From Diphasiastrum complanatum (taxonomy: Eukaryota > Streptophyta > Lycopodiopsida > Lycopodiales > Lycopodiaceae), in the NCBI GenBank assembly GCA_029204225.1, contig CM055096.1, positions 76,414,021 to 76,478,020 on the forward strand: DNA of 64,000 bases, written 5' to 3'. The notes beneath the pieces were generated by a model. It worked only from the letters and a program-made list of their open reading frames with translations. It made no database searches and had not been told where the DNA came from. The translations under genes were made by a program, and so were the position numbers. Of this stretch, positions 22,114 through 32,593 are shown piece after piece. How positions within the stretch are numbered: the first letter of the stretch is position 1; each line of letters begins with the position of its first letter.

Positions 22114-22896
22114 CTATAGTTGGTGTTGCTTATTAAACAACTCCAACTGGGATTTCCAAAGCTGATATTGGGTATCCTCGATCGACTTTGACTCATGGAG
22201 AGGAGCACATGGTGCTCGTCTTTCCCTGGATTCGTCAACATCTGATCCTTCGTCTTCTTCCTTGATGGCATCAAACATAGCTAACTTTAGGCTCGTATAT
22301 TCGCCATTTGATTTAAGCTCACGTCTAATCCATCTTAGGAGGGCGACTAAGAACCAGATGATGAGCATCTGTTTGGAGATTTGTTCCTGTACTTGACTTT
22401 TGAGACGTTTGAAACTCTCGATATAGTCACGTACACGTCCATCTTTTGTCATTTTGATGTTACTCAATTTGACAAAAGGGCTCTCGACTAAGCGAAAAGG
22501 CTTAAAACGCTTGATAAAGGACTCTTTCAAAAGTGACCAGTCTGTCTTATCTTCACGATCCAGGTTGAAAAACCAATCACATGCTTTAGCGATCATGGTC
22601 ATCGAAAATAGTTGGACCATAGCATCGGGAGATGTTTCGCCATACACATCACATGCATTCTCAAATATTTGCAAAAATCTTTGAGGGTCTGAACTACCGT
22701 CAAACTTTGGTAGATCTAGCTTGGGTGTACGTCTCTCAAGATGAGCTCCGTGGGTAGCAAGAACTCCATTAGGGTTGGTTCTGACCCATGAGGGCTCAGC
22801 ACCAGAAAAATGGGCTTGTGCTCGTGAAGACTCGGCTCTATCAGGTTCTTGTCCCTCGAATGGGTTTGTGGATGGCTCGTAGGGTTGGGACCGCAT
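22114..22896 (-). pseudogene. Ty3/gypsy gag
   Basis: A 260-codon minus-strand open frame with the retrotransposon gag core: LDLPKFDGSSDPQRFLQIFENA, split as LDLPKFDGSSDP and FLQIFENACDVYGE; then ACDWFFNLDREDKTDWSLLK and FIKRFKP, with DYIESFKRLKSQ further on. Gag would form the particle. The frame is intact, but no zinc knuckle, protease or RT follows before 22000, so the element is truncated. It is related to the gag of gypsy J at 48837. Confidence 0.85.
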
Positions 22897-23259
22897 TCGG
22901 TAGAATCTATGATGTCTGATTTGTTCAACTGTAGGGGACCTTACCTCGTATGGATAATCGTCTGGGATTTCAGGATCTGTATGTTAGTCCATTGGGTACT
23001 GGGGTACGAGTTTCTAGTATTTATGGTTTTTTAGGCTTTTAATATTTTTGGAATTTTCTGAATTTTTCTTTGGAAGTCAAGGGAAAACTCAGTATGAAAA
23101 GAGCTTTCTATTGGTATGGGTGTTGTTTTTTGGAAGAAAAAAAAAAATTGGTGTTCATGTCTTTTTTTTTTTTTTTTCAGTCTCAAAGGTGTTGGGAAGA
23201 TGGTGGTTCGGTCGAAATGGAAATCAGAGGTGTTGATCAAAAGTTATGGTCCGATCGAG
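22897..23259 (-). other. Gypsy leader between minisatellite and gag
   Basis: Noncoding sequence with a T17-18 run (23161-23178) and an A9-10 run. No domain is visible. It separates the minisatellite open frame from gag. Confidence 0.5.
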
Positions 23260-24050
23260 ATGGGTGTTAATTGCTCCGATCGAGCTTTGACCCGATTGCT
23301 TCGGTTGAGATCTGATCAAATCCCTTCGCCGCAAGATTTGATCATTGCCTTCGGCTCCGGTTGAGATTTGAACGGGCCCTTCGGCTCCGGTCGAGATCAC
23401 TTTGGCTCCGATCGAGATTTCAGCGTGCACTTCGGCTCCGATCGAGATCTGAGCGGGCACTTTGGCTCTGGTCAAGATCTGAGCGGGCACTTCGGCTCCG
23501 GTCAAGATTTCAGCGGACACTTCAACTCCGGTTGAGATTTCAACGGACAATTCGGCTCCGGTCAAGATTTCAGCGAGCACTTCGGTCGAGACTCTAGCGA
23601 GCGCTCCGGTCGAGATTCCAAAGAAGCGCTTCGGTTGAGATTCCAGAAAAATGCTTCGGTTGAGATTCCAGAAAAATGCTTCGGTCGAGATTTCAGAAAA
23701 CCGCTTCAGTCTAGATTCCAGAAAAATGCTTCGGTCGAGATTCCAGCTAAACGCTTCAGTCGTGATTCCAGAAAAATGCTTTGGTTGAGATTTAAGATGA
23801 ACCTCTGGTTGAGAGTTTATTGAGGTCGTCGGTTGAGATTTTACTGAGGTCTCCGGTTGAGAGTGAGGTGAGGCCTTCGGTTGAGATGTAAGCTGGGCCT
23901 CCGGTTGAGATGTACCACAGACCTCTGGTTGAGATTCAACATAGGGGCTCCGGTTGAGATGTAACACAGGCCTCCGGTTGAGATTCAACACAGGGGCTCC
24001 GGTTGAGATGTAACACAGGGGCTCCGGTTGAGATGTAACATGTAGTTAAC
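23260..24050 (-). repeat. GGTYGAGAT minisatellite in the gypsy leader
   Basis: Roughly thirty units share the core cggtYgagat. Between about 23270 and 23600 the unit is near 30 bp (core plus 'ttcagcgggcacttcggctc'). From there to 24050 it shortens to 24-25 bp ('tccagaaaaatgcttc', then 'gtaacacaggggctc'). On the minus strand the array is open for 255 codons (23991-23224), giving first SQPE-type 8-residue repeats and then AEILTGAEV-type 10-residue repeats. Whether it is translated is unknown. Confidence 0.9.
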
Positions 24051-24237
24051 ACACAATCGTAGAGTTAGGATGATATTGTCCAAGAACGGCCCTGTAATGA
24101 TGCTATTCAAGAACGTGTCAGACTGTAAGTGTCAGACTACAAATGATGGCAGATCCAGATATGGATGATGTTGTTTATGGAGCGGATCATGGAAGAACGT
24201 TGGAACAGGGATGGAGTAGAGATGTGCATGTGTTCAA

Positions 24238-24253
24238 GCGGCAACTGGTGCCA
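24238..24253 (-). promoter_or_regulatory. Gypsy primer-binding-site-like sequence
   Basis: The minus strand reads TGGCACCAGTTGCCGC. This resembles the TGGCGCCGTTGCCGG primer-binding site of many plant Tat/Athila-type gypsy elements, with an A for G change and one inserted base. It lies 5' of the minisatellite and gag on the same strand, as expected. The adjoining LTR is cut off near 24288. Confidence 0.5.
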
Positions 24254-24287
24254 AATATTGACAGATCCCCTGCTCCTAAAAAATTGC

Positions 24288-24745
24288 TAGTTTTCTAAAA
24301 GTTCTTTTTCTTACTTCTTCTACCTATCAGCAGAGACGGGGGGCCTTGCTCGGGCAGAAGGGACGGGTTCTTGTTGTAGTATTATGTCCTACCTGTCAGA
24401 GGACATCCGGATGGGTCACTCTTGAGTTGAATGCACATGCATAATCAACCAAAATGCAAGCCAATGCATTCAACAAATGATCTACGTTACTACTCAGTTG
24501 AACAACGATGGATTCCTATTTCTACTTTGCTGCAAAATGAACTAAAATCAGATCCTACACTACTTTACTTGCATAAATTGACAAAACAAGAAACAAAAAC
24601 TAATATACAGTATGTTGGAAGTCCAAGAATCAAGAAACCAACCAGTCTTTTGATTCTTGGACATCCCAAGAACTCGTTCTAAGGTGAGAGGTGCTCTTGA
24701 GTTGCTATGTCTGAGTATCTTGGGTATTCATCAGAATCAGCCAAT
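24288..24745 (-). repeat. Right arm of a large inverted repeat
   Basis: The reverse complement matches 20600-20663 plus 21291-21702 over most of its length, for example 'ttctgatgaatacccaaga', 'gatgtccaagaatcaaaag' and 'gcatgtgcattca'. It is the copia A1 linker. The loop between arms is about 2.6 kb and contains the gypsy gag and minisatellite. Confidence 0.85.
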
Positions 24746-25003
24746 ATTAGATGAAGTCCAGAATGATTGAGGTGTATACCTCTCAAGAACTGTCCGAGTC
24801 CATGAGAATCTACGGACGTTTGGTTGACCATGATGTGATGATGCTTCTTCTTGAATTTCTCCAGATCTGTTCAAGCTAGCTTGGTCTGGTCCGATGACAG
24901 ATGCTGTCAGCTGCTCGGCTTCTGTAGCTGTAGCTGCAAGTTCTGTAGAAGGAACATCAACGTTGGAAGAATCCATGTTGTGTACAATAGGATGAAATGA
25001 CAT
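24746..25003 (-). pseudogene. Copia A1 integrase-RT linker
   Basis: A minus-strand open stretch of low complexity (Ser/Ala/Glu-rich) in the position of the spacer between integrase and reverse transcriptase. It is assigned by position only. Confidence 0.4.
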
Positions 25004-25165
25004 GGCATCACTTATCGATGGTTATTTAAAATCATAGTATGTATGTTCTTGAGATATTACATCCCTAGAGGCAAATACTACATTGGTGGATGGATCACAA
25101 ACTTTATAAGCTTTATGTTCATCAGGATAGCCAATGAAAATACATTTATTTGTCCTATGATCTAG

Positions 25166-25912
25166 CTACTTCCTAAGCTGTTTAGGAATGTGAACGAAAC
25201 ATATACAACCAAAGATTTTTAAATGGCTGACACTAGGCTTGTGCCCATGCCAAACTTCATAAGGAGTTTTATTGTTGACGGATTTGGTGCTGGATCTGTT
25301 CTGCATGTAACAGGTTGTGGCAGTAACTTCTACCCAGAACTTCACAAGTAGGTGTGCTTGATTTAGCATGGATCTGGCTGGGTTGAGAAGAGTTTGATTC
25401 TTTCTTTCTGCAATCTCGTTTTGTTGAGATGAATAGGAAGTGGTGAACTGTCTTCTAATACCATGTTCAGCCATGTAGTCGAACATCTGATGAGAGATGT
25501 ATTCACCTCCACCATCAGTTCGGAGTGCCTTTAATTTTGTAGACGTTTGTGTCTCAACCATGGCCTTGAATCTCTCGAAGCATTCAAAGGCTTCAGATTT
25601 GTGCTTAATGAACATAATTGTAGACCATCTAGAATAATCATCTATGAAAGTGATAGAATAGATTGCATCTCCTAAGGACGGAGTTGGCATTGGACCACAA
25701 AGATCACTATGTACAAGATCCAATACATGCTTTGTTTTGATGCAATGTGATTTTGGAAACTTGGTTCTAGAGTGCTTTCCATAGATGCATGATTCACAAA
25801 AGAAAGATTTCCTATCTAATGAAGAAGGGAAATTCAGTCCATCAACTAAATTATTACAACGCATATAAGAAAGTGATCTTGTCTTCACGTGTCCAGATCG
25901 ACTATGCCACAA
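25166..25912 (-). pseudogene. Copia A1 integrase
   Basis: Nearly 250 codons open on the minus strand. It has the zinc-finger end (FFCESCIYGKHSR), the first catalytic Asp in LVHSDLCGPM, ITFIDDYSRW, the second Asp in LRTDGGGEY and the Glu in NEIAERKNQT. All three DDE residues are present. The C-terminal hallmarks NNKTPYEVWHG and LKIFGCICFVHIP follow. It catalyses cDNA insertion. The catalytic core looks intact, but the element around it is not. It is closely similar to A3 at 43017-43760. Confidence 0.92.
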
Positions 25913-25939
25913 AACAGTCGTTTACATTTTCATTAGAGA

Positions 25940-26320
25940 TACTAGCTAATGCAACTGACTTAGAGAGTACATAAAGATTTCCGACTCCAGTGCATGTAGT
26001 CAGAGTAGTATCTTCCTCGAGTATTGTACATTGCTCAGTGTAGCCCTCATCGATTATCTTAGAGACTGATAACAGGTTCTTTGATAACTAAGGAACATGA
26101 AGGACGTTAGGAACGCAAATAGATAGATCGTTGTTGAAGGTGAACTTCACTGTTCCTTTGCCTTCCACACGTATGGTGCTTGAATCTCCGAGGTAGATGA
26201 ATTGATCTATGTTGTAAGCTGCATATTCGGTAAACCATTCCTTGTGAGAGGTCATGTGTTGGGTAGCGTCATTGTCCAGGTACTAGCTATCACAGTTTTT
26301 GTTGCTATTGTTGTAAGCCA
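25940..26320 (-). pseudogene. Copia A1 protease, active site mutated
   Basis: The minus strand reads YLDNDATQHMTSHKEWF, where functional copia proteases have DSGAT. It continues with the family block VPNVLHVP and the LSKNLLSVSK segment, with stops before and between. DSG to DND would abolish activity. Confidence 0.8.
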
Positions 26321-27188
26321 TTAACAAGTGTATATCTTGATCCTTGAATTTTGCCGCGTTGGAGGAGTCTGGCTACTGTTGTTGTTGCTTCTTTGCCTCG
26401 TTGTAGATCCGGATACGACACTCCTTGATGTCATGATTGGCTCTCTTGCAATATCTACAGAAAAGCTTCTTGCGTGATCCACCATGCTCACCTTGAGTGT
26501 GAGGCTTCTGTTGTTGTTGTTGCACTTGATTCTTGCCTTTGGAATAGTCTTTCTTCTTGGTGTATAGAGCCATGGACTTGTCTTTGATGGACAGGTTGCT
26601 AGTGTTTCTCTGCATTTCTTTTTGAAGAAGGTGACCAATCACCTTTTGAAGAGTGAGGTCGGGTTGTGTGGAGATCATCACCACAAAGTGTTCATAAGAC
26701 TTTGGAAGAGAAGAAAGCAAGGTCATAACAACATCATCATCTTGAATAGAACATCCTAAAGCTGATAACTGATCCAATAAAGATTTGAAGCTGTTGATGT
26801 GAGAAGTGATGGCAGTAGAATTAGACATGCTAAGAGTAAAGAACTTCCTTCTAAGATGTAATCTAGTCATTACATCATGAGTCTCATAGAGATTTGATAA
26901 CAAATCTAATGCATCCTTAGAGATTTTGCATGTGGTAATGTGGGATATTTGGGAGTCGGCCAGATTGAGTGTGATACATGCTAAGGCCTTCTGATTTTTT
27001 ATCTTCCATGTCTTTGCTTGATCACCATCTTCTGGTTTCAGGTCAGCACCTTCTACTACATCCCAAAGATCTTTATCTATCAACAACATCCGGAGTTTTA
27101 ACTTCTAGATGTAGAAGTTAGAACCATTAAACTTGTCAATGATTCTAGCCTCGTTGGATGATGACGAAGAGCTACCAAGATGAGACAT
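26321..27188 (-). pseudogene. Copia A1 gag with zinc knuckle
   Basis: The start at 27188 gives MSHLGSSSSSSNEARIIDKF, then NGSNFYI, a stop where family members have Trp, and KLKLRMLLIDKDLWDVV. It is open from 27089 on with LNLADSQISHITTCK, RRKFFTLSMSNSTAITSHIN and LLSSLPKSYEHFV. A CCHC knuckle (CRYCKRANHDIKEC) follows. This is the UBN2-type copia gag. One nonsense codon breaks it. Confidence 0.88.
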
Positions 27189-27241
27189 ACTAATAGTAAT
27201 ACAAATAGAACACACTTAATCTTTTGGTTTATATGAGCTAT

Positions 27242-27253
27242 GCTTTGATACCA
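27242..27253 (-). promoter_or_regulatory. Copia A1 primer-binding site
   Basis: The minus strand reads TGGTATCAAAGC, two bases after the LTR end (...CCCATCA). It is the initiator Met-tRNA complement with one change. Confidence 0.88.
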
Positions 27254-27256
27254 ATT

Positions 27257-27985
27257 TGATGGGACAAGGGAGATAGAAGAACGTGAACGAAGAAGAGAGC
27301 ATGAATTTTGCGAAATAGCTCTCCCGTTACAATTAGCTGCTAGATGCAAAAACAATCTAATAGAGAGCTTATGCTAAGTATACTCACAGCTTAAAGTGTT
27401 CTATTTGCCCAACAGGATCTTAAAAATTAATTCATACTCACAAGAACGAGAGTACAGTCCACCGAAGAGATTAGAAATGGTGTGTGTGGTATTACTGAAA
27501 AAAGATTCAATGAGAAGTTTGGTTTTGAAATAGATGAAAGAGCAGAATGATATCGCGAGTTCCTCAGACGTTAAAGACAGCCATCGTCTGATCATAAGTT
27601 GAGGAGTTGTAGACGTTTGTGTTCTGATTAGAGTGAGTAAACAAGCGCAAAACAACGATAGAGCATTCAAATCAAAATAAGCATTCATCTACGTTATACA
27701 CTAATAAAAGCATATTGCTGCTATATTACACTAAAGCACAACAATGGCAGTTACAAAAATAGAATGACGGCGTAACTGGGAGGCTCAAAAATATGTCTTG
27801 AGCGTCTCATGTAATTTGTGTTGGGATGATCTATTTATAGATTGCATCCATGTATTAACTACAATAAATGATTGTCAACTTATTAGATAAGTCGTTGTAC
27901 TTGGAAGTATATGGCTTTTGTGACAATTGTACATAATGTATACTGTCACCCCGTAGGGAATGTTGACATGGACGAGGGCTTTTTA
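27257..27985 (-). repeat. Family A LTR 1, 5'-truncated
   Basis: Ends CTTGTCCCATCA at 27257. It aligns with the LTRs at 38043, 44789 and 54780 through the TATA region (tctataaatag near 27835) and the U3 block 'acttggaagtatatggct'. It stops matching near 27985, where other sequence begins. Confidence 0.85.
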
Positions 27986-28830
27986 GAGAAGTTTTAAAGT
28001 GGGCTTTTTGTTTTAAATCCTTTTGAAAAAAGATTTGTGGAATGGTTAGAGTAAGTCTTCCTCTACATTCACAAACATTTTTTTGCAAAAAAATTGATTC
28101 TAGCTATGTGTTTTGATCAAAAATGGTGTTTTTTTTTGCATAAATGAAGTGTTTAAGCTTTTGATTTTCATTTTGAAGTTCTATTTTTCAGACCTGTAAA
28201 TCTGAAAATCAGATATGAAAAGTGAAGTTTTCATAAAAACTTCATTAGTTACACCTTTCTACCTACTAGTTTCATGAAAATGACAATGTAGGAAGGAAAA
28301 GGCAGTGTAACTTTATGCATAAAAAAGGTTTTGAATTTGCCTTTGATGAACATAGCCCCCTCTCCAACTTGAGATGTTGATGAAGATCTACCTCTTGCTT
28401 GAAGCCTATATTCTTCATTGATAAAGATCTCTTGAAAATCAATCAAACTTGGCAAAGTTCTTTGAATAACATGAGGTGAGCCTATCATTGGCTTCTAGCA
28501 TGACTCCACTTGATGTAGCCATGTAGCAATGACCTCATCCTCTCTTTAAACTTGTTTCAATGCACAAAGCACTCCTTTGAACAACAACAAATATTTTCAA
28601 AAGGAAATCACAAAGATATGAAACTTCACAATTCTCTTCTAGCACTTATACCAAGCAAATCAACACATAGAATCATGAAATCTTGATCAACCTATGATCT
28701 ATCCTCAATCCAATGACTCTTTCCACTTTCTAACATTGAAACACACTCAAATGAAGTCCAGAAATCTCACTATCTAGAGATTCAATCAAGATTAGGGTTT
28801 TGACAAAATCACAAAAAATTGATATGCAAT
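27986..28830 (-). mobile_element. Degraded copia gag-like fragment
   Basis: The minus strand at 28530-28249 reads VIATWLHQVE, then LPSLIDFQEIFINEEYRLQ and GEGAMFIKGK. This resembles the gag end that precedes the zinc knuckle in some copia elements. There is no knuckle or pol. The assignment is weak. The rest of the stretch is AT-rich with no feature. Confidence 0.35.
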
Positions 28831-28863
28831 CTTGGATTCAATTTTGGATATCAAAAGTTTGAT

Positions 28864-28950
28864 ATCAATTCATCAGTCATCATTCTCCACAGTATTTTGG
28901 ATATCAATTTTGGAATCAATATTGTGGAGAATGATGACTGATGAATTCAT
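28864..28950. repeat. Near-perfect 33-bp inverted repeat (hairpin)
   Basis: The left arm 28864-28896 and right arm 28918-28950 are reverse complements with two mismatches, separated by a 21-base loop. Arm core: cattctccaca / tgtggagaatg. A transcript would form a stem of about 33 bp. Confidence 0.92.
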
Positions 28951-30043
28951 CGGATTTGCAAATCTTTCGCGAAGGCGAATCAAGCACGACTCTCTTCGTC
29001 TCGGATGGAGTTCAGATGAAATCATTGGACACTGCCAGCTGAATCACTCCTACAGTCCTCTAGAGTGTAGTCAGTCACTACTGATCTATGTTCATAAAAT
29101 TAATACAACATTCAACATAGTTTTATCCAAAGTGCGGAATTCAAAATGAACAAGAAGAAACTCAGACACGCGATTAACAGCAGAAACATTTGCATTCGAG
29201 ATCAGACACAACACAAATTGATATGTGTGAGAAGGCTACAATATCATCTATTGATTTTTTTTCTCTGATTCTTTAAGCACTATGTGCATATCCACGGTTC
29301 TCTCATGAGTAATCGTCTCACTTTACTAGCAGACAGTTGGATCTTCTGATCCTAGACAGAATTGTCTTTGCACACAAGTGGACAAGTATTCTGTATTTTT
29401 TGTCTTGATTGCTTACTAGCATTAGACTATTTCGCTATTACACTATGTGTATTCTGTTAATCTATTTGTCAAGTATCATCTAGTAAGCATGGTCGCTCTA
29501 TGTAAATCTAAGATTAGAGTGATTAAGCAACTAGTCAGGGAGTTACAAGAGTGGCAGAGTAGCCACGACCTAGGAAGTGTCTGCTGACGTCATGCCATCA
29601 GATCAGATCTTTGTACTTTTGGGTACTTGCATGATCTTAGTTGGTACTCTTTGGAACGTGAGGGCAAAACGGGTTTTGTTTTGCTCGTATGTCTTTCTCT
29701 CGTACTGGACCGCAAAGGAATCTCGTTTGTGGATCTTTCGTGTTCGCGAACCGTTCGTCTTTGTCTCCTTTGACTTTGGTGTTCGCGAATCGTTCGTCTT
29801 TGTCTCCTTTGACTTTCGTGTTTGCAAACCGTTCATCTTCGTTTCCTTTGACTTTCATGTTCACGAAACTTTTCGTGCTTCATGTCTCCAGATCTTTGAG
29901 TTCGTGAATGTCTTCGTCGGGCTGAGGGCTGAAAGCTAGCAAGGCTTTGTAATTAGAAACGTTTTGTTTCTTCAGCTCTCTCTCAAAGCATGAAAGCTTT
30001 ACAATTCCGAGACTACTCATTTGTCTCTCAAAGAGTCCTTTGT
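28951..30043 (-). other. Probable LTR and 3' flank of copia H
   Basis: This lies directly 3' of the copia H RNase H end on the minus strand, so it should hold the polypurine tract and LTR. A purine stretch occurs near 29985, but I could not fix LTR ends. It includes a 39-bp tandem repeat rich in TTCGCGAA. Confidence 0.45.
29742..29870. repeat. 39-bp tandem repeat, about 3.3 units
   Basis: Units start at 29742, 29781 and 29820, with a partial one at 29859. Each starts gttcgcgaac (or a variant) and contains ttcgtctttgtctcctttga. The first two units are almost identical and the third is diverged. The period is a multiple of three. Confidence 0.9.
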
Positions 30044-31380
30044 CTAGGGCTTAGTGAAGATGTCAGCAACCATGTCTCTCATTCCGATGAAGGTGGCGTG
30101 CATCATCTTCTTCTCAATTAGATCCCTGATCAAGTGGTACTTGATCGCAATGTGCTTCATTCTAGAATGGAACATGGGATCTTTCATCAAGTGTATTGCA
30201 GAGGTGTTGTCCATCTGCAAGACTAGGGGCTCGTTCCTTGTTTCACCCAATTCGTCCAGGAACTGCCTTAGCCAGATTATTTCGTTGGCCATCTTTGCTG
30301 CTGCTACGTACTCTGTCTCGCAGGATGATTAGGCTACAACGGTCTACTTCTTGCTGACCCTAAGAACTGCTGCTCCTGATGCAATGGTACATCCTCCTGA
30401 GATGCTTTTACAGTCGTCCTTGAGAGATGCCCAACTAGCATCGTTGTAGGAAAGTATCCCGAAACCTGCACCATGACAATAACACAAGCCATAATCCCTC
30501 GTTAATTGAAGATATTGCAAAATTCATTTTGCAATCTTCCAATGTGTCGAGCTTGGATTCGTGCAGAATTGGCTCATCTTGAATACTGCATAAGCAATAT
30601 CAGGATGTGTATTGTCAGCAAGGTACATCAGTGATCCTATCAGCTTTTTGTAAGGTGTGAGCTGCATCTGTTCTCTCTCTTCCTCAGTCTTTGGACAATC
30701 ATCATTCGTCAGCACCGTCCCTGTGAGCATTGGAGTGTTCGCTCCTTTGCAGTTCAGCATCCCAAAGTCCTCTAGGATCTTCTGGGTGTATCTGGACTGG
30801 TGAAGGTATAACTTACCTCCCTTGTAGTCCCTTTCAATTTGCAAGCCTAGGTAACACCTGGCTTCTCCCAGATCCACTATCTCGAAATGTTTCGAGATGT
30901 CTGTCTTTACTTTAGCTATTAGCTGCTCACTCCTGCAAAGTATCAGAGTGTCGTCCACATACACAGCCACAATGATGATCTGCCCATCTGTAACTCTAAC
31001 ATATACATTGGAATCAACCAGAAGAGGCTTGAATCCTAACGATTTCAGGGCTTGATCTTTCTTCTTGTACCATTGTCAGGCTAATTGTTTCAGACAGTAG
31101 ATGCTTCTATGCATTCTGCATGCATAGTCGGGAAGTAAATTTGAGACATATCTTGGGGGTTGATCCATGTAGACCTCTTCGTCTAATTTGCCATGCAAGA
31201 AGGCTATCTTCTCGTCCATAATGTGGATCTTGAGGTCATAAGCTGCTGCATACGCAAATAACAGATGTAGGGAGAAGGTTTTCAATTTGAACCTCTTAAC
31301 GAGGATGCATTGGAGGGCAAAGTTTGGTGCTAGCAGCCGCAATAATTCTAGCATTAATAGCGTATATCTGAGTTGTTGTA
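30044..31380 (-). mobile_element. Copia H reverse transcriptase and RNase H, broken
   Basis: The minus strand has RT blocks FAYAAAYDLKIHIMDEKIAFLHG, split as FAYAAAYDLKIHIMD and KIAFLHGKLDEEVYM; CRMHRSIYCLKQLA; the catalytic AVYVDDTLIL; LGLQIERDYKGGKLYLHQ; and KLIGSLMYLADNTHPDIAYA. RNase H follows with MANEIIWLRQFLDELG, MDNTSAIHL and the terminal VADIFTKP. Frameshifts or stops occur near 31078, 30970 and 30330. The 5' end is cut near 31380, so integrase and gag are missing. Confidence 0.9.
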
Positions 31381-31980
31381 GTTACAAAGCTGTTAGTTGG
31401 ATTTTGGGATGGAAAAAATGATTGGCCTCCTTTGGTGTGCACAGGTTGCCCAATTCTTTTGGTTAGAGACGTGCTCCTGGCCTTAATTGGCTAGTATGCG
31501 AAGTCGACTATGTTAGTTTGAAAAAACTGGCTCAAAGTAGGCCTATGCTATGATAACATCAACATGGAATAACGTGATAGGACTCTGGTCCTATTGTGTT
31601 GGGCTTTGGGACTGGAGTTTTGATTAAAACATAGATTCTAAAGCATTCGCATTTCACTGTAAGAGATTCTCTTCGATTTATGAAACAACATAATGAAATG
31701 CAATATGTAATGTGAATTTTAGAATTCCAAGAATCATCTAGCTTTTGAATGCAAGTTGTGCTCGAGGCTCGTTCCGAGGAGCGTCATCTCTTCAAACCTC
31801 TTTCAACAAGATGATAGTACAAGGCCTTATGTCCTTACAAATGGGCTTTCAAACAACCATCATCTACAATCTTGATCTGTATCAAAGTTTAATACCAGAT
31901 TCATGGAGATCTAATGTTCGAAAGGAAAAAACAATCACTCTTTAAAAATCGAAAAAATATAAATAAAAAAAGGAATTGGT
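31381..31980. other. Unclassified spacer upstream of HSP90 copy 2
   Basis: No domain or repeat is recognised. Short A-rich runs lie near 31965-32000. Homology to the copy 1 promoter begins at about 32010. Confidence 0.5.
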
Positions 31981-32009
31981 CTTCCTCCCAAAAAAAAAAC
32001 GAGAATTAG

Positions 32010-32593
32010 TGCCTTCTAGAGACATCCGGAGAGGCCCTGCCCTTCACAACAATTTGATGTCTCTAGAAGGCTTTGGGTCTATAGGACAAAGTCCAAACCG
32101 GACGGGAGCATCAGGTCAGCGTCCCAAATTTACCCGCTACAAGCGGTCATCACCCTCTATGCTTAAGGATGGAGCACTGCCGCTAAAGGTGGTTACTGGT
32201 CCAGCCGGTGACTCTCGGAGCTTTCCAGAGACATCTCGAGGCAGCGGTTGCAGGGGCCCACGGGGGTGTCTCAACCGTCAGATCTTATACTCAGGCGCTC
32301 ATAGCCGTTGGATTAAGGATTGGCTTTCTCTCGGTTTAGTTCATAAGCAAAGGCTTCCTCGCCTTCGTGATCGTGAAATCGTTCGCTCGTCTCTTTTGCT
32401 CTGCTTTGCTGCTCGTTTTCATCCATCTGCTGTCAGATTTCGATCCATTTGCTCTCAGATCTAAGCCTTTCGTGTCAGAAATACGCACTGATTCTGCTAG
32501 GAATCGGCTTGGAGTGAAGAAATTGGGATTGTTTTGAGTTGATTGGGTGCATTTGGTTGCTTGCGGTGGTTGTTTTGATTTTTTTCTGTGGCA
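32010..32593 (+). promoter_or_regulatory. HSP90 copy 2 promoter and leader
   Basis: Matches the region upstream of copy 1 in inverted orientation from about 32190 to the ATG, with shared motifs further out. The motif TTCYAGAGACATC occurs at 32014-32026 (+), 32056-32068 (inverted) and 32223-32235 (+, TTCC variant). The start codon context is ggcaatggct. No obvious TATA box was seen. Confidence 0.65.

Larger units (their letters stand above)
24746..27985 (-). mobile_element. Copia A1: 5' LTR, gag, protease, integrase
   Basis: The best-preserved 5' half of family A, minus strand. It comprises a truncated 5' LTR (27985-27257), primer-binding site, gag with zinc knuckle, mutated protease, integrase and linker. 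It then continues into the inverted-repeat arm and stops. RT, RNase H and the 3' LTR are missing. Confidence 0.88.

Noticed and set aside
23260-24050. Possible CRISPR-like array
   Set aside because: The repeats are contiguous and degenerate without unique spacers, and the context is plant retroelement DNA. It is a minisatellite.
29742-29870. Possible CRISPR or coding repeat
   Set aside because: Directly tandem 39-bp units with no spacers and open frames on both strands. It is listed as a tandem repeat only.
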